NCBI GenBank assembly: GCA_030607875.1
Contig: JAUWJD010000008.1
Coordinates: forward strand, 1-64,000
Reading direction: 5' to 3'
DNA length: 64,000 nt
DNA from: Chloroflexota bacterium
GTDB lineage: Bacteria > Chloroflexota > Anaerolineae > UBA2200
The translations under genes were made by a program, and so were the position numbers. Below, in pieces: positions 44,259-53,402 of the stretch; position 1 is the stretch's first letter; the number at the start of each line of letters is the position of its first letter. The notes below the pieces were generated by a model that saw only the letters and a list, made by a program, of their open reading frames with translations, was not told the origin of the DNA and did no database searches.

Positions 44259-44748
44259 ATCCTGCCATTGCCTGGAGGATCCGCGCGGCCAGCGACTTTA
44301 GCTCCTGGTCGCTGAGTTCCAAAACACCCTTTTCCATCCGCAGGGCTTCCAGTTGTTGCTCTCGATACGGCACTCCAGGCGGCAGAGGCACGATGTGCCA
44401 GTGAACGTGGCTGTTGCCTTGCTGGCTGCCCAAGGTCAGGATGTACACCCGCTCAGTGGGAACGACTTGCCGCAAGGCTTCGGCAACTCGATAGATGACC
44501 CGCTGTAGAGCGAGGTACTGGTCCAGCGTAAAGTCGCCCGTCACCTGCTCGCGATGTTCTCGAGGCGCAACCAGCGTGTAGCCGTAGAGCGTTGGGTACT
44601 TGTTGAGGAAAACGATGGCTAGGTCATCCTGGTAGACAATGTGATGACGGTGCTCAGGATTTCCTGCGACGATCTCACAGATGAAGCAGGGTCCGCTCTG
44701 CACCCGCCCAACGTACTCTTTCAGGTCGAAAGGCTGCCGTCTGAGCAT
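44233..44748 (-). CDS. HIT-family nucleotide-binding protein
   Basis: 171 aa. The histidine triad reads HVHWHIVPLP; a CFIC pair near residue 21 and a later His may bind zinc. HIT proteins hydrolyse or transfer nucleotidyl groups (Ap4A, AMP conjugates). The last nine or so codons (GSQSTAFNR) and the stop lie in repeat copy D, so the C-terminus has been remodelled by the repeat. Confidence 0.88.
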   Translation of the reverse strand: MLRRQPFDLKEYVGRVQSGPCFICEIVAGNPEHRHHIVYQDDLAIVFLNKYPTLYGYTLVAPREHREQVTGDFTLDQYLALQRVIYRVAEALRQVVPTERVYILTLGSQQGNSHVHWHIVPLPPGVPYREQQLEALRMEKGVLELSDQELKSLAARILQAMAGSQSTAFNR

Positions 44749-44813
44749 TCTCCTACTCCCTTGCGCATCCTATTCGCGGATAGGCGCCCAGGTCTCCCGG
44801 TTGCCTGCCCAGA

Positions 44814-45764
44814 CTAGGCAAGCCGCCCATTCAGGACGTCCAGGAAAAGCGTTTCGAAGCGGGTGTTGTCCACTGCCGTGCATACCCGAATACTGGCGCC
44901 CTCGTCTGTCTCCAGCGTGCGTCCGCTCTCTGGGCCCTCTTTGGCAATGACGGTCAACCTTCGCCACTCAAAGGTGCCCAGGCTCTCGTCGGCCAGAATG
45001 GCAGCCGTCAGCGGATCCCAGAAATAGTACATGCCACTTCCCACATAGTCCCTCGTCTTGAGCAGGACCTGGTACACAAGCTCCGCTTCCGGTGTACCAC
45101 GATCCTCCTCCAAACGCTGGTAAAAGTCCATCGTAATCGGTGCTTGATTGGTCGCATCCAGTGGCACGAGCGTGATGGGTGCGCCAGAGTGAAAGACCAC
45201 CTTGGCCGCATAGGGATCGCAGTAGATGTTCCATTCAGCGACCTTGTTGCGGGTGTCTGCGCCGGACTCCACGATATTTCCTGGCACATCCACAGCCCCA
45301 CCCATGATGTAGAGCATCTCCAGATGATCAACCAACGAGGGCTCAGCCTGGAACGCCTCCGCCAAGTTGGTCAGCGGGCCCAGGGCCAGCACAACCATTT
45401 TCTGCTGCGAACTCTGCAGCGACGAGATCAGGAACTCAATAGCACCTCGATCCACAGATGCGTTGGGATTCGAGGGCAGCGCGATCCCGAACGCATTGTC
45501 AACCATCTCCCGCACTCTGTCGGGGAAGGCATGATTGCCACACAGGGGCGTCTCGCGTCCGAAAGCCACTGGCACGTCTGGCTGCCCTGCCAGAGACAAC
45601 AGCCCCAACGTGTTTCGCGTCCCAGGCTCCGAATGGGCCTCCCCAGTCCCGGTCACCGTAATGGCCTTGATGACAACGCCTGGGTGCTGCAAGAGATAGA
45701 GAATAGCCATCCAATCATCGGAAGCCACGTCAGTATCGATGATTACCGGCTTGACAGCATTCAT
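44814..45764 (-). CDS. inosine-uridine-preferring nucleoside hydrolase
   Basis: 316 aa from the ATG at 45764 behind AGGAGGG. The calcium-binding DTDVASDD (10-17) and a later GPLTNLAEA block are diagnostic. It would split ribonucleosides into base and ribose in the cytoplasm. It could feed ribose toward the pentose-handling BMC operon 13 kb away, but there is no direct link. Confidence 0.88.
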   Translation of the reverse strand: MNAVKPVIIDTDVASDDWMAILYLLQHPGVVIKAITVTGTGEAHSEPGTRNTLGLLSLAGQPDVPVAFGRETPLCGNHAFPDRVREMVDNAFGIALPSNPNASVDRGAIEFLISSLQSSQQKMVVLALGPLTNLAEAFQAEPSLVDHLEMLYIMGGAVDVPGNIVESGADTRNKVAEWNIYCDPYAAKVVFHSGAPITLVPLDATNQAPITMDFYQRLEEDRGTPEAELVYQVLLKTRDYVGSGMYYFWDPLTAAILADESLGTFEWRRLTVIAKEGPESGRTLETDEGASIRVCTAVDNTRFETLFLDVLNGRLA

Positions 45765-45935
45765 GCACTCCCTCCTGAACCATCCGCTCACTGGCGACAG
45801 AATGCTCGTCGCCAGGGGACCGCCTCACTTCCGCGATGCTCTCCCATCCAGCGTCAGCGAGCAAAGCCGACCCCCAGGGCCACCGCCCCCCTGCCACGTG
45901 AGAGTTCGCAGGGAGCCAGCGGCCCCACGGAACGC

Positions 45936-46598
45936 CTAGAAATCAACGTCCACGTCGTCGTCTGACACTTCCTGTCGGGAAGCGATGCCTTTTCCCACGT
46001 CCTTCCACATCTGAACGTAGAGCTCAGGCTGCCCAGCCCTGAAAGCGGCGATCATGTCCTGAATCAGGCTCGCCTCCCCTTGCAAGGCCAGAACTCGGTC
46101 GCACTCGGGGACCAGCTTCTTGCCCAGTATCTTGGCAATACCGCGCCGCGCCGCCTCGCTGAAGTAGCCTTGTCCCCGCAGGTACGCCTGGCCCATATGG
46201 ATGACATCCCCGAAAGGATCGGTGACGTCATCGCTCCACAGTCGCCACACAACGGATGCTACATCATTGTGCTTGGGGTCCTTTCGCACGACGCCCATAA
46301 GCTGGCCCTCCAGACCCCCGAATCCACCCGCAGGTGAGCCAGACCGGGCCGCCAACACGAACTTGCGCTTGATGATGCGGCCCTTCTTCGACAAGGTCAA
46401 GGTCAGATGTCTTTGCCTCGCCAGGTGGACGAACGCGGTCAGGACCATGGCCTTGGCCAGATCTTTGCGTTTCACCTTCACGTCTCGGCAAGGCAGTTTC
46501 TCGCCAAAGGACAGCCGGGACTGGGTAGGGAACAGGTCTTTCAACACGTCTCCGAAAAGGTAAGCGAGAGAACTGGGCAGGACAGTAAAGTTGTTCAC
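45936..46598 (-). CDS. uncharacterised basic protein
   Basis: 220 aa from the GTG at 46598, 6 bp after GGAGGGG; the ATG frame at 46628 adds ten residues that include that site. The protein is rich in Lys/Arg in the middle (VKVKRKDLAKAM, LSKKGRIIKRK), has a GGFGGLEGQLMGV segment, and ends in an acidic DDDVDVDF tail. No family recognised. It follows the TatD gene on the same strand. Confidence 0.65.
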   Translation of the reverse strand: MNNFTVLPSSLAYLFGDVLKDLFPTQSRLSFGEKLPCRDVKVKRKDLAKAMVLTAFVHLARQRHLTLTLSKKGRIIKRKFVLAARSGSPAGGFGGLEGQLMGVVRKDPKHNDVASVVWRLWSDDVTDPFGDVIHMGQAYLRGQGYFSEAARRGIAKILGKKLVPECDRVLALQGEASLIQDMIAAFRAGQPELYVQMWKDVGKGIASRQEVSDDDVDVDF

Positions 46599-46718
46599 GT
46601 TGCACCCCTCCACGTATGGATTGTTCATGCCTTTGCCTGGTTGGAGATAGGCTCAGATGGCGAATTGTACTCCACTTTCTTCCAGACTGCGATCCGCCAA
46701 TCCACCTCGATCCCGACC

Positions 46719-47510
46719 CTACTCGCCATTGAGGCCCCCCGGGAACCTTGCACAGGCCTCGACAAGCCGTGGATCATCCCGCACAAGCCGTGCGAAGTTG
46801 GCCTGAACGGTCTGCATGATGGCCTCAGCAGTGGTCTTCCGCGCATCAGCCACCCCCTTCACGACGTCCACGATCAGGCGCGGCATTCCGGGACCGCCAA
46901 TCCACCCCTTGGGGCCACCTGGATTGTCTGTCTCGGTGAGCAACTGCTCTGCTGGCACCTCTCGAGCGATGGTCCGGATGTGCTCCGAATAGAGAACCTC
47001 GACACCGATGGTGAAGTAGGCCCCTCTGGCCACCCATTCGCGGAACACGTCAAGAGGGCCCGAATACCAGTGCACGATGGCCCCTCGAATGCCATATTGG
47101 TCGAGCAGGTCCAAGATCTCCCGTTCCGCACCCTTGGTGTGCAGGTTGATCACCTTGCCCTGCTCTTTGGCCGCCGACAGGAAGAACTCGAACACCTCCC
47201 GCTGGGCCGCATACTGTGAAGCATCTTCAACAAAGTGGTGGTCCAGCCCAATCTCGCCGAGCATGGGGCTCTGTTCGATGGCTTTGGTCAGATCATCCAG
47301 ACGATCGACGTACTCAGGGGCAAACCAGGGGTGCACGCCGAAAATGGGCAGCACCCAATCGCACACCTGGGCAATCTCCAGATTTCGCTGGTACGATTCG
47401 AGGCCCAGCGAGTTACTGACGGTAAGGATGCAGTGCTGCCTGATCTCCTCCAAAGCAGAGTCCAGAGCATCCGCGTACAAATCCAGATGAGAATGAGCAT
47501 CAAGCAGCAT
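46719..47510 (-). CDS. TatD-family metal-dependent hydrolase
   Basis: 263 aa from the ATG at 47510, 4 bp after GGAGAGG. Motifs: DAHSHLD, GEIGLDHHF, INLHTKG, IVHWYSG and LTETDNPGG. TatD proteins are metal-dependent nucleases or related amidohydrolases. The active-site residues are all present. The promoter region holds repeat copy E. Confidence 0.87.
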   Translation of the reverse strand: MLLDAHSHLDLYADALDSALEEIRQHCILTVSNSLGLESYQRNLEIAQVCDWVLPIFGVHPWFAPEYVDRLDDLTKAIEQSPMLGEIGLDHHFVEDASQYAAQREVFEFFLSAAKEQGKVINLHTKGAEREILDLLDQYGIRGAIVHWYSGPLDVFREWVARGAYFTIGVEVLYSEHIRTIAREVPAEQLLTETDNPGGPKGWIGGPGMPRLIVDVVKGVADARKTTAEAIMQTVQANFARLVRDDPRLVEACARFPGGLNGE

Positions 47511-47525
47511 GTCGCCTCTCCAGCC

Positions 47526-47618
47526 CACTGCTTCGTGCACGGATAGCTAAACGTGTCTCACCGAATCATGGTATCAGAAGGGCCCTTTGCGTCTGGCGAT
47601 TCACGCAGTACTGCGTAG
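47526..47618 (+). repeat. intergenic repeat family 1, copy E
   Basis: CTGCTTCGTGCAC (47528-47540) to CGCAGTACTGCGTAG (47604-47618), with the terminal blocks of copy C. It lies just upstream of the TatD gene. Confidence 0.65.
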
Positions 47619-47702
47619 TTCTCGAGGTACCACACCGCTCACCTGTCCGCTATGCTATGCAGTCGCCGATCATACATCCCTCGACATCCGTCCACATGCC
47701 GA

Positions 47703-48149
47703 TCAATCATAAGCCAAACGGGTTTCCTCATCCGCGAGTGTTGGCTGGATGATTTCCTGCCATTTTGGCGAGTCCCACGTGCCTAACATGGCATGCACTA
47801 TCCGGTACTTCTCAGGGATGGGGTGCGTCCCCATGACCACTTCAAGGCCATATCGTGCCCTGATGAAATCAGGGAAATGGGTTATGCGTGGACACGGCGG
47901 ATATCCAACAATCAATCCCGTGGCGAGGTGGATGACCTCTGCGCCATTCTTGACCATCTCCTGCGGAGCATATTCCACATTGCCGCCAGGGCAACCACCA
48001 CAAGTGGTATATCCAACCAACTCCACCTCTTGATCCTGATAAACGCTGAACGCTCCTTCTCTATTGCGCAGGGCCCTCAGGCATTTGCCACCAGCGCACG
48101 TGTGGTAGCGGTCGCAGATGATGATCCCGATCTTGATTTTCTCTTTCAT
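47703..48149 (-). CDS. CGGC-domain protein
   Basis: 148 aa from the ATG at 48149 behind AGGAGG. It has conserved cysteines in ICDRYHTCAGGKC and TTCGGCPGGN, then a GYPPCPRI segment. CGGC-domain proteins are small cysteine-rich proteins thought to bind metal; the function is unknown. Confidence 0.85.
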   Translation of the reverse strand: MKEKIKIGIIICDRYHTCAGGKCLRALRNREGAFSVYQDQEVELVGYTTCGGCPGGNVEYAPQEMVKNGAEVIHLATGLIVGYPPCPRITHFPDFIRARYGLEVVMGTHPIPEKYRIVHAMLGTWDSPKWQEIIQPTLADEETRLAYD

Positions 48150-48252
48150 TGTTGTCCTCCTATTGGATTGAACTGCAGCCAAGCCCACAGGTGTGCTTCG
48201 CGCTTCGTAGCACTCGCCTACCACGAACCTCGCTCTCGGCTCTACTCGTTAC

Positions 48253-49113
48253 CTACGGCTCCACCATTGGTTCCGCTACCGCAAAAAGCCCGGCCCGCTG
48301 ACGTGTCCCCGGGCCGTCGGGCAGTATCTCCTGGTCAAAACGGTCGCAGAGATCGACAAAGCGACTGAACAGCTCCTCATCTTGCAGCACCCGCTCGACG
48401 GTCTCTTGCCCGCAAAGCAAAGCCAGGGAGCCCAGGCCTCCGCAGCGCAAGACCCTCATCCTTGCTGTCTCCAGAATGCCCCGCAGTTCGCCGGGCAGGA
48501 ACGCTTTGAGAGCTCCAAAGTAATCCTGGGTCATGCCCGCAGACAGCATGGGGTTGTCAGGGAACTGCCCCTGGTACCACTCACCCCGCTCCCACATGGC
48601 AAAGAGCGCATCCACAAATCGCCCTGTCACGCCCAGGCCCACGGAGCAGAGGACCTCTATCATCAGTGCCCGGTTGGTGACGGTGAGGATCAGCTTCTTG
48701 CGAGTCACGCGGCAGCTCTCCAGGATGGCCTTCTCCGCTTCAGCGCCAGAGAAGGAGATGGCGCCGTCCATGTTCAGCACGAGGTCGAAGGAGCGGCCGG
48801 GAAACTGCGAGAGGTCGGTGGCGTTGGCTTCGACAAAGCGAATGCCCGCGACACTTTTGGCTCTTTCCTGTGCGATCTCCACCATGCGTGGCGAGAAATC
48901 CACGTGCGTGACCGAGAAGCCGCGCTGGGCCAGGGGGATGGAGAAGGCCCCTGTACCGCCGCCCACGCACAGGATGGTCTGCACCCCCGCCAGATGCCTC
49001 TCGATCTCGCGCCAGCGCAGCGCACGGTTGATGGCTTCGTCAGCCAGATCCCGCTCTTCTTTCGGGGCCTTGGCGTCCCACCATTGCTTCTCTCGTTCGA
49101 AGTTGACCTTCAT
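48253..49113 (-). CDS. SAM-dependent methyltransferase
   Basis: 286 aa. I prefer the ATG at 49113 over the one at 49146; neither has a strong binding site. The methyltransferase core has ILCVGGGTGAFSIPLA (motif I), THVDFSPRM, VEANATDL and LVLNMDGA. Substrate unknown. It precedes the CGGC gene with a 103-nt gap. Confidence 0.85.
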   Translation of the reverse strand: MKVNFEREKQWWDAKAPKEERDLADEAINRALRWREIERHLAGVQTILCVGGGTGAFSIPLAQRGFSVTHVDFSPRMVEIAQERAKSVAGIRFVEANATDLSQFPGRSFDLVLNMDGAISFSGAEAEKAILESCRVTRKKLILTVTNRALMIEVLCSVGLGVTGRFVDALFAMWERGEWYQGQFPDNPMLSAGMTQDYFGALKAFLPGELRGILETARMRVLRCGGLGSLALLCGQETVERVLQDEELFSRFVDLCDRFDQEILPDGPGTRQRAGLFAVAEPMVEP

Positions 49114-49282
49114 GATCGCGACCCATGAGGGAGTGACACGGCGCATCAGGACAGCGAAACAACGAAAGGCTCACCACGGAAACAGAGAGATCACGGAAAT
49201 GTCTGATGCGCCCTGGAAACGGTCATCGGTACGCTTCAACTCTTCTCTGTGTGCTCTGTGTCTCCCTGCTTTGGTCCCCCTT

Positions 49283-49444
49283 TCACCGCAAGTGCTCACG
49301 AACCAACCGCACCGTAGCATAGTCAGTCGTTCGTTCGATAATCGTTACCGTAATCTTCAGCGGGATGCTACGGGCGTGGGAGAGCGTGCGGAAATCGACC
49401 TCCATGCTCTCCCCGGCGTCCAGCGCAACACGGTCTAGGCGCTG
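49283..49444 (-). pseudogene. in-frame coding-like tail after the amidohydrolase stop
   Basis: After the TGA of the amidohydrolase the same frame stays open for 53 codons, with a strand-like sequence (DAGESMEVDFRTLS, PLKITVTIIERTT, VRLVREHL) and its own TGA at 49285-49283. The amidohydrolase ends where relatives do, so this is probably a remnant of another gene. The remaining 49114-49282 includes CACGGAAACAGAGAG- and CTCTGTGTGCTCTGTG-type simple repeats and no gene. Confidence 0.35.
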
Positions 49445-51268
49445 TCAGGCCTGGTGGACAATGTTGCCTTCCACCATGGTCATGGCCGCTTTCAGGCTGC
49501 CGATGGCGCGTAGCAGGCCATCCGCATCGAGCGGCCCACTGCCCTCGAAGGGCTCGAACGTGGCGATGGGGTCTCGCTTCCACACCACCAGATCGGCCAA
49601 CTTGCCCGGCTCGATGGAGCCTTTGATGTTCTCTTCGAAGCCGGCGTATGCTCCACCCATGGTGTGGGCGCGCAGGGCTTCGCGCGCGGTTATGGACTGC
49701 TCTGGGCAGTGCCGGTCGTCATCCAGGGTCACCCTCGTCACCGCACCGGCCAGGGTGATTTGCGGCAAGATCCATGGCGTCGCCGGCGCATCCGAGCCCA
49801 GCGCCACCGGGATGCCCGCGTCGAGCCATTCCCGCGTGACCATGCCCCGCGCTGCTCGCTTCTCGCCCAGTAGGTCGATCCACATTTTGCTCCCGAGGCG
49901 GATGAACTGCGGCTGCGTGCTGACTACCACCCCCAGGTCCTTGATGCGCTGCGTTGCTTCGGGGGTGGTGATGACGCAGTGCTCGATGCGGTGGCGCGGG
50001 TCGGGGCGCGGATTGGCATTCATCGCTTCCTCAAAGGCGTCCAGCGTCAGGTCCACCGCAGCATCGCCAACACAGTGCACGCAGATCTGCAAGCCGGTAT
50101 CGTGGAGGGCCCGCACGGTATCCTTGAAGGTCTGCGGCTGCCAGGTGGGTGTATCCCAGCGCACACCGTTGTGGGGCTCGTGGCAATAGGCCATCTGGAA
50201 CTGGCCGTCGAGCAGGAACTTGAAACCGCCGAAATCCATGAAACCGTTGCCCTTGTAGTACTCGATCTGGTTCAACGCGCGGTCAAGATCACCAGGCCAC
50301 TCCAGCGTGTAGAAGACGCGACCACGGATCACCATCTGGCCGGCGCGGTCCACGTCAAAGAAGGCCTCCACTGTGTTCACACCGCGCACGTTGTTGTCGT
50401 GGAAAGTGGTGACTCCCTCAGCAGCGAAGGCTGGCTGGCCAAGAAGGGCAAAGTCGCGGGTCATGTCTGGCGTAGGCACCGGGGCGACCCTGCGCAGGAC
50501 GTCCATTGCCCTGTGGTTGAAAAACACGCCGGTTGGCTCACCGTTGTCATCGCGCTCGATCACACCGCCGACCGGATCGGGCGTACTGGCGTTGATGCCG
50601 GCCAGCTTCAGAGCCAGGCTGTTGGCGGAACCATAGTGCCCGCCCTGCTGCAGCAGCCACACCGGGTGATTGGGCGACTCCGGGTCGAGCTCTTTGCGGC
50701 CAGGCAGCCCGCCCTGAATGATCAGATAGTAGCCCTGGATCCATTCCCCCTCTGGCGTCTGCGCCACGACCTCGCTCAGCTTCTTACGCAGATCCTCTGG
50801 GGTTCTGACCTCGGGCGGCAGGAAGGACACGTACCACTGCTGAGTGAGGCCATATGCCTGCATGTGGTTGTGCGGATCGATCAGACCCGGGGTCACCGAC
50901 TGGCCGGCGAGGTCAATGGACTTGGTCTTTCCACCCATGAGAGCGCCGATGTCTTCGTTGCTGCCCACAGCCTGGATGAGTCCATCTTTGATGGCCACGG
51001 CCTGGGCGATGGTGTCCTGTGGGTCAACGGTAATCACGTTGCCGTTGAGCAGCACTGTGTCAGCGGCCTGCTCCTGCGGCGCTATAGGTTTGCTGGTGGG
51101 CGCGACGGTGTAAGTGGGCCGGGCAGCCGGCACGCTGGTCGGCACCTCCGGCGTGCTTCTCTGCTCCGCTCCTTTCTTGCCACAGGCCTCAAGCAACGAC
51201 CCGATAAGGGCAACCAGTGTAGCCAATGCCCCATTCTTGAGGAAACTTCTCCTACTGATGTTTTTCAT
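49445..51268 (-). CDS. secreted amidohydrolase (YtcJ-like)
   Basis: 607 aa. A Tat-type signal with SRRSFLK at 5-11 and a lipobox-like LLEAC ending at Cys29, then a short Thr/Pro linker (about 40-65). The amidohydrolase domain has DPHNHM, HCVGDAAV, HRIEHCVI and GSDAPATPW. It is related to YtcJ and other amidohydrolase-3 enzymes that open cyclic amides or remove acyl groups. Likely exported folded and anchored as a lipoprotein. Substrate unknown. Confidence 0.85.
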   Translation of the reverse strand: MKNISRRSFLKNGALATLVALIGSLLEACGKKGAEQRSTPEVPTSVPAARPTYTVAPTSKPIAPQEQAADTVLLNGNVITVDPQDTIAQAVAIKDGLIQAVGSNEDIGALMGGKTKSIDLAGQSVTPGLIDPHNHMQAYGLTQQWYVSFLPPEVRTPEDLRKKLSEVVAQTPEGEWIQGYYLIIQGGLPGRKELDPESPNHPVWLLQQGGHYGSANSLALKLAGINASTPDPVGGVIERDDNGEPTGVFFNHRAMDVLRRVAPVPTPDMTRDFALLGQPAFAAEGVTTFHDNNVRGVNTVEAFFDVDRAGQMVIRGRVFYTLEWPGDLDRALNQIEYYKGNGFMDFGGFKFLLDGQFQMAYCHEPHNGVRWDTPTWQPQTFKDTVRALHDTGLQICVHCVGDAAVDLTLDAFEEAMNANPRPDPRHRIEHCVITTPEATQRIKDLGVVVSTQPQFIRLGSKMWIDLLGEKRAARGMVTREWLDAGIPVALGSDAPATPWILPQITLAGAVTRVTLDDDRHCPEQSITAREALRAHTMGGAYAGFEENIKGSIEPGKLADLVVWKRDPIATFEPFEGSGPLDADGLLRAIGSLKAAMTMVEGNIVHQA

Positions 51269-51650
51269 CGCCTCATCCTCCTATGATTCATCATGTAACG
51301 CACCACGTGCTCTGCCGACAATGGGTTAAGCAAAGACAACTGAAACCACTACAAGACGTGGGCAAGCCCTGTAAACGATCTCCGCATCCAGCATAGTCAT
51401 TCCTATCCGTACGGACTTGTGCCTACACACATACTCGTCCCAGTTCGCCGGCCCCCTCAGGATGTCATCGAACGTGTCATGCGAGTCTTGGACTGTCTCT
51501 GGAGGATCTGAGCTGCTGCGTGCCTTGGCATGACTACGCTCCGTAAACTGCTGCCGACGAGATGGCGCTAGTTTACCGCCAACATGGGAGACAAGTCAAG
51601 CGCAGACGCGAGGCCTGCCGCAGCATGTTGTAAGCGGAAGTTGACTGGCA
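51269..51650. other. intergenic region upstream of the amidohydrolase
   Basis: No gene supported. The minus strand carries TTGACT (about 51594) and TAAACT with 18 bp spacing, a possible weak promoter, and a start-less open frame (about 51326-51590) that I could not assign. Confidence 0.35.
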
Positions 51651-53402
51651 CTACGGATAGGTGCCGCCTGCCTGGCCATGCCGTCGGAAGCAGACGAACA
51701 GGACTGTGAGGACAGCTACGGCGAGCGCCAGAGAACTGACAACGAACAGCCAGGGATGCGGAGCCTTGCGCACCAGTAGGCCATCAACATCCACCTGTGT
51801 GCCAGGCTCGCCACGGGTCACCATCTCCACCTGGTGAGGGCCGTTGCGCAAGCCCTTGGCCAGTGGAATCAGCACGTCGTATTCATCACCTGCGGTCTGC
51901 AGCATAATGTCTGGCACAGCCTCGCCATCCACGGCAACCTGTAGCGTACCTCCGTGGGGACCTTTGTGCACCACCATCTGCAGCTCCGTGCCAACAAACG
52001 TAAAACGTAATGCGTCGCCAGGCCCGCGGCTGCGACGGAAGGCACCCAGCACCGCTTGCTCGTCTTCCACCTGCGCCCACTGCCCCTCCCATTGCAGCGC
52101 CCAGTGGTCTTCCTGGTGGTAGCCTTGGTACACGCGCGGTGGCTGGTTGGTGTACTGCTTCATCGCTTCGTAGACAGGCATGGGCGTGAAATCAGGCTCC
52201 ACCATACGGAAGTAGTAGAACACCTGGTCGGTCTCGGTGTCGGTAGCGCGCTTGAAGAACCAGAAGTTCATCATGCCCATCCAGGGCCACTCTTCCTGCG
52301 CCCTTTGGTAGGCCTGCACGGCATAGCGGGCTTGCTGCCAGACATCAACGCGGCCGTAGAGGGGAAAGGCCGGGAAATCGGGTGGCACGGCGTTCCAGCC
52401 CACTTCGGTAGCCCACAGCGGCTTGCCGGCATCCCCGTTGCGCACCAAAATCTCGCGGATCAATTGTGGCCGGGAGAAGTTGGTCAGATCAGGATGGGTG
52501 CGGTGGTCGCCCGGCCCGGTCCACAGGCCGTAGGCCATGCCGCCCATGACGTCAAAGTAGCCTTTTATCCCAGCGTCGTACATCTGCTGCAGGTAGGTCA
52601 GGTCGCTGAGGTTCATCGGGCCAGTTTCCAGTGTCTGTGCCAGGCCCGCACACAGGATCACACATTGCGGATCGGCCTCTTTGGCCCGCCGGTAGGCGAT
52701 CTGCAGCAGCCGCACGTAGCCCTCCGCGTCCACAGGCTGTTCCCCCCACTCGGGGTAAATGTTGGGCTCATTCCAGATCTGGTAGTACTTCACCTTGCCT
52801 TTGTAGCGGCTGACGATGGTGTGCACGAAATCACCGAAATCCTCGAAATCGTCCGGTGGGGCAAGGGTTCCTCCGGCAGCGCCATCGGCACGTGACCATG
52901 CGGGGGGATTGTCCAGCCTGGCGATGACCTCCAGGCCATGTTCGCTGGCCAGCTCAACGATGCGGTCGTACTTCTCCCAGGCGCTGATGTTCCACTTGTG
53001 ATCCCAAAAGTCGCCGCGAGCACTCTGCTCGATGTCCTCCCAGGGGAACTCCTGGCGGATCCAGCGGAAACCAGCCTCGTGGATCATGCTCAGGGCCAGT
53101 TCCACCTTGTGTGGATCCACTTCTTGCTCCAGGAAGGTATTGATACCGAAGGGGTTCACACCAGCGTGAGCAATGGGGATTTCGGGTTCCAACTGCAGCG
53201 GGGGACGGGTCAGGCGCAATACGACCAGCCGCCCAAAGCCCTTAACCTGCTCCCACGTATTCTCTTCACCTGTAACGCTATTCAGGTAAGCGCGGATCGG
53301 AGTGCGCAGGAACCACAGTGCAAATACCAGGGACAGGCTCAGCAGAAGCAGAACAGCCGCGATGCGCTTCAGATGAGCCCCCCTGGCTGGAGGAGCGCTC
53401 AT
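51651..53402 (-). CDS. membrane-anchored glycoside hydrolase-like TIM barrel protein
   Basis: 583 aa. One membrane segment near 12-32, a TIM-barrel domain (about 80-410) with acid/base Glu212 in IWNEPN and nucleophile candidate Glu333 in WATEVGWN, a beta-rich C-terminal domain, and a second membrane segment near the end. The two glutamates fit clan GH-A (GH5/GH39-like). It would act on a glycan outside the cell. Its ATG overlaps the stop of the DnaC-like gene (ATGA), so it is translated with the primosome operon, an odd pairing. Confidence 0.78.
   Translation of the reverse strand: MSAPPARGAHLKRIAAVLLLLSLSLVFALWFLRTPIRAYLNSVTGEENTWEQVKGFGRLVVLRLTRPPLQLEPEIPIAHAGVNPFGINTFLEQEVDPHKVELALSMIHEAGFRWIRQEFPWEDIEQSARGDFWDHKWNISAWEKYDRIVELASEHGLEVIARLDNPPAWSRADGAAGGTLAPPDDFEDFGDFVHTIVSRYKGKVKYYQIWNEPNIYPEWGEQPVDAEGYVRLLQIAYRRAKEADPQCVILCAGLAQTLETGPMNLSDLTYLQQMYDAGIKGYFDVMGGMAYGLWTGPGDHRTHPDLTNFSRPQLIREILVRNGDAGKPLWATEVGWNAVPPDFPAFPLYGRVDVWQQARYAVQAYQRAQEEWPWMGMMNFWFFKRATDTETDQVFYYFRMVEPDFTPMPVYEAMKQYTNQPPRVYQGYHQEDHWALQWEGQWAQVEDEQAVLGAFRRSRGPGDALRFTFVGTELQMVVHKGPHGGTLQVAVDGEAVPDIMLQTAGDEYDVLIPLAKGLRNGPHQVEMVTRGEPGTQVDVDGLLVRKAPHPWLFVVSSLALAVAVLTVLFVCFRRHGQAGGTYP

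Noticed and set aside
51326-51590. Minus-strand open frame upstream of the amidohydrolase
   Set aside because: No start codon near its 5' end and no recognised family; listed only as part of an intergenic region.
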